Shown here one piece after another: positions 58,926 through 64,000 of a DNA stretch of 64,000 nucleotides. Within the stretch, counting starts at the first letter, position 1. The number at the start of each line of letters is the position of its first letter. The notes under the pieces are model-generated. The model saw nothing but the letters and a program-made list of their open reading frames with translations, was not told the DNA's origin and searched no databases. Position numbers and translations under genes: made by a program. Source of the stretch: Oscarella lobularis (Eukaryota > Porifera > Homoscleromorpha > Homosclerophorida > Oscarellidae); NCBI RefSeq assembly GCF_947507565.1, contig NC_089185.1, positions 868,001 through 932,000 of the forward strand, read 5' to 3'.

Positions 58926-60618
58926 ATGGGGGCGGGATGCTCGTCACGTCGTCGCGGTTCGTCGTTCTCTTCTCCTCCTTTCTATCATTGCAACTCTCTC
59001 TTTAGTCACCTCAGGGATCTTAAACGATTTCCCTTCGTTCAAGATAGTCCTAGTCGGTGAGGGAACGAACCACTGGTTGGCGAAATCGGTGACAGCGTTC
59101 GTCTAGGTGACTCCGAAGTAGGCAAAACGAGCATCTTTATGCGCTACGTGCGCAATCAATTCGACTACGACTATCGCCCGACCGTATCCGTCTGCATTGG
59201 CAACGTCGTGAAGAAAGTCAACGTTCCGCGCGACGCTATCGTATCGGTAGCCCTCTGGGACCTGCCCGGGCGCGAAGAAGTCGACCTACGAAAGTCTTAT
59301 TATAAGAACATCGACGCGGCCATAGGTAAGACGCAAAAAAATAGACACTTGTCACAACACTCTACAAATACCGAATACGTCCCCACCCATACACTTCATT
59401 CGATCCCTCTCTCTATTCCCTCAGTTGTGGTGGATATTAGCTGCAGAGACAGTATTGAAAGTGGCTGCATGTGGAAACAGGACATCCTCAGCAATGCCAT
59501 TCTCACGAACGAAGACGCCGATGACGCAGTACTTCACGGCAGCGTTCGCCGCCGATTATCCACGGCGACACTCAATAACATTCCCGTCCTGTTGCTTGGC
59601 AACAAATTTGACAAACTCGACTACGATCCGCAATCGGACGACGTGCCGGCCGAGGTGACGGCGCTCGAGACTCACGCCGACGAGAGCGGTTTCGCCGGCA
59701 GCGTCGCCGTGTCGGCGCGCGACGGCGACAGTAGCGTGCACAACGCCGTTCAGGCGTTGATTCGGCATCTGGTCGAGATTCGGACGGCCGCCAAAGGGAT
59801 GACGCGACAGATGACACAGCCGATGGAGGGACTGCGAAAAATCGGCGGCACTTGGGTCAAATCGAAAGACGTCCGTTATCGACTCAATCGAACGAAAATT
59901 GACGAAGTGAGTGCAATTTTCTATTTTTTTGTACAGGGAGACGATTTTTTTATTGCAGTTGGATGCGTTGTTTGATCGGTGTGAGCCGTCTCTAGGGGAC
60001 GTCGACTCGACGACGGCTAATTTTCACGGGTCGTTGAGTCGGTTTCGTCGCCAGTGCGCCGTTTGCAGAATTGGAGTCGGTCCCAATCCCAGTTTGGAAG
60101 ACTGCGTCACAGCGTTGAAGGAAGCGCTTGGAGACGATGGACTTGAGGCAACGATGAATTATAAGTGTTATTTATCTTGATTTTCTCTAGGTTACCAATG
60201 TTGGGCCGTTTCCGCAATTGCTCATTCCTGGCGCATTGGATCGCAGTCTGGATATTCAAGTAGCGAAAGCAGTGGAAATGTATCGGCTTGAAGTGCGTTC
60301 ATCCTGAATATTTCTAGCCATTGCACCTATTCCTATATAACGCAGATCGTACCTCATGCCGAAAAAGTCTTGGGAGCTTGTCCGGTTGCCGAAGCCGTTT
60401 TTTCTGGCGTCGTCGACGAAATACTCCAAGTTCAAGAAAGACTAACCGATTTGGGCACGGCTGCCGGCTTGTCCAAGAACGGCCTTAGAGAAGCGGAAGC
60501 CCATTTGAAAGCTAACCTCGACGAAATCAGGCAGAATCAAGTCAGGGCAGCGAGAGCGGTTCAAAGCGTTGAAAGCGCGGCACAGAAAGTCAAAGCGGCG
60601 ATGCTATGGAACAGCTGA
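58926..60618 (+). CDS. Rab-like GTPase with predicted N-myristoylation and C-terminal helical extension
   Basis: Start ATG at 58926: exon 58926-58956 encodes MGAGCSSRRR, spliced (phase 1) to 59006-59056, then 59107-59325, 59425 onward, ending at 60618. The G domain has FKIVLVGDSEVGKTSIFMRY (P-loop), RPTVSVCI (switch I Thr), WDLPGREEVDLRKSYYKN (switch II; Gln61-equivalent is Arg), AAIVVVD, LLLGNKFDKLD (NKxD) and VAVSARDG (SAK-like). It recalls Rab32-type proteins. About 240 extra residues follow, predicted helical (SLEDCVTALKEALGDDG, ERLTDLGTAAGLSKNGLREAE), ending AAMLWNS. No C-terminal prenylation Cys is present. The Gly2/Ser6 pattern with Cys5 fits dual myristoylation and palmitoylation. The exon joins near 60160-60340 are less certain. 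Function unknown. Convergent with RALGAPB. Confidence 0.8.
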
Positions 60619-60713
60619 GTGTTTACAGGTACAAGTAAGTCAGTAGGCTGACGTATTTAGACATGTACACATATTCTTTAATTAATCCGCATTTATGTTC
60701 ACTGTTTTATCTC

Positions 60714-63700
60714 TCACGGCTGCTTGTACGCCGGGTTGAAAAGACTTTCCATGAAGGCCGGAATGGACAGCTTCTGTTCGTGCTGGCTCGTGATCTCTTC
60801 AATCTTTCGTTTGCGGAGAATGTGCGGCGTGGTAAAACTGAAAGAGGAACAGCGAATTGGAAGAGGGAAAAAAACCTTCCTATTTTTCATCTTTACCTGT
60901 CCATTTCCAGCTGCTGACGTCGACTCGAATTGATCATGGTCTGCCTTGCGAGAAGACCAAGAACTCGACGACTCACCACCATTCCGTCAAGCAGGGGCCC
61001 GGCGAATACCCACCTAAAAAAAGAGGACAACGTCAGAAAAGGTTCGCTTCACGGAGAACGGAACCGACTTCTCCGAAGTGCACGCGGTCAATATGCGATA
61101 CAGCCCAGTTTTAAGCGGATGAACGAACACGACGGCGCAATCTGCCTTCGGTTTCAGCGCGTGTCCACCGCCGCCGGTGGTGCCGCTCTCGCTTGCGCAC
61201 ATGTTTAGAGCCTGAATCGCGTGACTCAGTTTCTCCAGCGGAAACGTTTCGTGATCTTCGAATCGTTCAAGCCAGACGATGGCCAAGCCGAGATCAGATA
61301 TAGTGGCGGACGGAACCGTTCGTCCGGCCGCCTTGCGACCGACGCGTCCCGGCGTCGTTTCGAGCGTCGACGCCAACGTTTGCGGACGAGACGGAAAAGT
61401 GACGCCGGCGGTGCCGATGTCGCCGATCGGACTCGTCGGTGCCGACGCCGTCGACCGTCGCGTCTGTTCGACGCCGAGACTTCGGCCGAGACTTTCGCCG
61501 TCCTGCGACGTCGTCGATCGGGCTAACGACGGGGGAGGTGTGGCGACGGCCGACGACGTCTGGTCGAATAAGAGGGGCGCCTGCGATTGAAGCGACGGCA
61601 CGACGAAAAGCATTTCCATGGCGACATTGGCGTAGTAGGGCGTCGGATTGAGCTTGCAGAATTTAAAACGAGACGACGAGAAGGGACCCTTCCAGCCGAG
61701 ATGGGTCGACAGGTCGACGGGCCAGCCGAGCGAGAGGAGAAATTCGTGAAAATGACCCGGGGAACGAAGCGTGCCCTGCGTAAGAAAAAGTGGGCGCGCT
61801 TGGCTTGTGAAAATGGGCGAAAAAAAACCTTGTTTTGGAACATTTCGGATAACGTCGTCTGACCGGCTTTGACGTAGAGAACGTAGACCGTTTCCGTGGA
61901 GCGAGTCGGAATGTCGTCCAGCTCGCGCAGTGCCGTCGACAGCGTCGGATTGCTCGTGCCGAGCGTCACTAACGACGGGCGCTCTTGGGTCGGAACCGCC
62001 TGTAGAAAATCAGCAATCAAAACGCGATCCAGGTGGGTGCATACATGAATTTACCTGAAGACTTTCCAACGACAAGATGCCGAGCTGAGATAAGAATATG
62101 CGGGTGGTCTGAAATGAAGTGCAAACTCTGAAACCAGACACGTTTTCTAAGAAAATGGAGGAAAGAATGCATCGTTGTTTCTCACTCTGGCTTGACGCTT
62201 TCAGTGCGGCGTGGTATGCTCGACTCTCTTTGCTCGACGTCAAACTTCCCTGCGGCAATCCTTTCTGTCTCGGCCTGAAATTAAGAATATTGACTCGCCG
62301 CCGAGTGACCATCTGAGATTTTGTTTATTCACCGCCTTGAGAACGGCATCGTGAAGTCTCGACTGTTCTTCTTTCCCCTTGGCGTCGAGGATGTCGTCAA
62401 GTGGAGGGATGCTATAGTCACTGAAACCATTTATAGAGAACAGAAACTCTCCCCCCCGCTTGGTGCAAGTCCCGCTTACGCCTTTATTATTGGAACTTCG
62501 TCGGCGGCTTTGGGCCAATAGGGTAGAACAGGAAGCGGCTTGACTTGCTCGTCGGGCTTCGGTTCCGGCCGTTTCACCGGGATCAAGTGTGCCTCGGCTT
62601 GCGACTAAAACAAATCTCGCAACTGAAAGACATTATACCCCCTCTTATCGACTCACTCCGGCATTTCTTGGCCAGTGTCGCAGTTGAACGGTCCAGCAGC
62701 GTTTTCCGTTGGGACTGCGTAGAATGAGAGACACAGTTGGAAGGAAAGCTATCGGAAGAAGCCCGGGGTAGTTAGAGAATGAAATTTTGAAGTATCGACC
62801 TCACCGTCACTCTCCTCGTCGACAGCATGTTCCAATATAGCGAAAACGGTGTTGCTGTCGAGAACGAAGTAACGGAATACAGCAGCCTAGCAAAAGAAAA
62901 GAACGATGGCATTCGAAAAAGAAAGGAGAATTTAAATAAAAACTCGCCGCGGCATCCTTGTTCCGAGCCGTCGCCAAATTCAACAGTTCGTCTTCGTTAA
63001 GTTGACTGGACACGGAGGCGGGTCCGCACGGCGAGGGAAACGAGCCCTAAAGTTATTAGACGCTTTACCATTTCAAACAATGTCTGTTGACAAAGATGGT
63101 TAGTGACCAAATGCTCTATGATGCAAGTGAGGAGAACTTCGGCTGCTTCCATGACTCTGATTGACACAGGATGTCGAGCCTTTTGATCTACATGAGCGTT
63201 TTTCGCGGTTGATGCCCTCATCCCTAAAAAACGTTTTTCTAACGATAGCGATAGCATACCTTTGAGCTGTCTGATGGTGACGTTGGCGGAATCTCCATCC
63301 GTTGAAGTGCCGAGCGCCTAAAAGCGAGAAATTCTTTCCAAACGTTTCGTCGCATGTCTACCGTACCTCGGATTTTGAGCCAGATATGCCCAGCTCCACG
63401 ACTTCTAAAACGTGGCGCAGAGTTTCCTGGAAAGAGAGACGATCATCTCTTGCACACTTCTCAATGCAAGACTGTACCTCTTCGAAAAGAAGTCGATTTT
63501 GAGCGAGAATCCACTCTTGAAGACACTGGTAGGCCGTGACTATCGTCGAATGAAGATCTCTCGAATGATATCGGCTCTCCTGACCAACGAGAGTCGATAT
63601 ATAGTCGCACAGCCACTTGACGGTGAACGACCATTCGCCAGGATCTAAAGACCGTTAGACGCTCGGTAGAAAGAAGAAGAAGAAAAAGGCGCAGCAGCCG

Positions 63701-64000
63701 CGACTTTCTCACCGACAGTCGGAACGTTCAAATTCGCCAAATCGCCGAGCAATTCCAGCACAGACAAAGTAACGTGTTTTTCCATTCGCGGCTGAAGGAA
63801 ACGCTGCGACGCTTCGCGACACGTTCGAACGACGAGCTCGGCTCCATCTGAAAAAGATCCTGAGAAAAAGGAAAGGAAAAAATCGCACGGATCGCACCCC
63901 AACTACCGCTCTTCGTAACGTGTCCGCGTAGACGAGCCCGAGTGCGCGGCGTAGTGTTGTCCAACGACGACGCGGCGTCGTCTCCGACGGAGCGACTGAG
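60714..64000 (-). CDS. RALGAPB: Ral GTPase-activating protein subunit beta, partial
   Basis: Regulatory subunit of the RalGAP complex that inactivates RalA/B. The 5' part lies beyond the right edge; the stop is at 60714. Readable blocks from N to [168 protein letters not shown], the RapGAP-like part ([53 protein letters not shown]) and [21 protein letters not shown], ending [14 protein letters not shown] roughly 100-residue Ser/Thr-rich insert (about 61300-61560) splits the GAP-like domain. In vertebrates the beta subunit lacks the catalytic Asn thumb. Many short introns. Convergent with the Rab-like gene, 95 bp between stops. Confidence 0.88.

Noticed and set aside
60663-61208. Plus-strand open frames after the Rab-like gene
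   Set aside because: They lie antisense to clear RALGAPB exons and have no family resemblance.
1-64000. CRISPR arrays, rRNA, tRNA, transposons
   Set aside because: I looked for spaced direct repeats, cloverleaf genes, terminal repeats and reverse transcriptase or transposase motifs and saw none. The only large repeats are within the giant gene's coding modules.

Overview
The window looks like a compact, gene-dense, intron-rich animal genome. About 28 protein-coding genes fit in 64 kb. Most introns are only 35-65 bp, and neighbouring genes are often separated by fewer than 110 bp. Animal-specific families are present: WAVE, a HEY/HELT-type bHLH-Orange factor, a synaptotagmin-like protein, NRDP1/RNF41, CUB and Sushi domains, an IgGFc-binding domain and a class A GPCR. 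Divergence is high against bilaterians, and one papain-fold gene carries a silicatein-like Cys-to-Ser change. I infer a non-bilaterian metazoan, most likely a sponge with a small genome (a homoscleromorph such as Oscarella would fit). The species is inference, not read from the sequence. Gene models below were built by joining exons by eye at splice sites and checking against remembered family motifs; no search was run.

Layout. 1-2404 (-): partial Death-like/STAND NTPase/TPR-like gene. 2984-9615: NMT (-), LDLRAP1-like PTB adaptor (+), SCI1-like nuclear K/E-rich protein (+), CCDC83-like (-). 9730-15498 (all +): SNX3/12, intronless GPCR, MEAF6, GH27 alpha-galactosidase. 15574-19585: CSTF2 (-), PHPT1 (+), WAVE (+). 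19920-29230 (all -): coiled-coil protein with a TSNAXIP1_N-like segment, bHLH-Orange factor, synaptotagmin-like protein, BTB-BACK-TLDc protein. 29266-36878: DESI1-PUL (+), RNF41 (-), TPGS1 (-), UBE2G2 (+), PRELI protein (-), Ser-substituted papain-fold protein (+). 36986-42709: coiled-coil protein (-), SEC61B (-), STX17 (+). 43060-58667 (+): one giant secreted protein gene. 58926-60618 (+): Rab-like GTPase. 60714 to the right edge (-): RALGAPB, 5' end missing.

The standout locus is 43060-58667. It encodes a signal peptide, an IgGFc-binding N-terminal domain, six large modules, three Sushi domains and two CUB domains, with a 200-N assembly gap near the 3' end. Each module opens with an Asp-rich MopE-like metal-binding motif followed by seven HYR-like Cys/Trp repeats, giving about 42 repeats. 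Five of the six modules are each a single phase 1-1 exon, and three neighbouring modules are nearly identical in a mosaic pattern that looks like unequal crossing-over. A secreted adhesion, mucus or recognition role is inference.

Other notable points are a propeptide-less papain-fold protein with Ser for the catalytic Cys, a Rab-like GTPase with an N-myristoylation signal instead of a prenyl tail, several head-to-head pairs with 27-162 bp between start codons, and introns whose reading frames require GC-AG or GA-AG boundaries.
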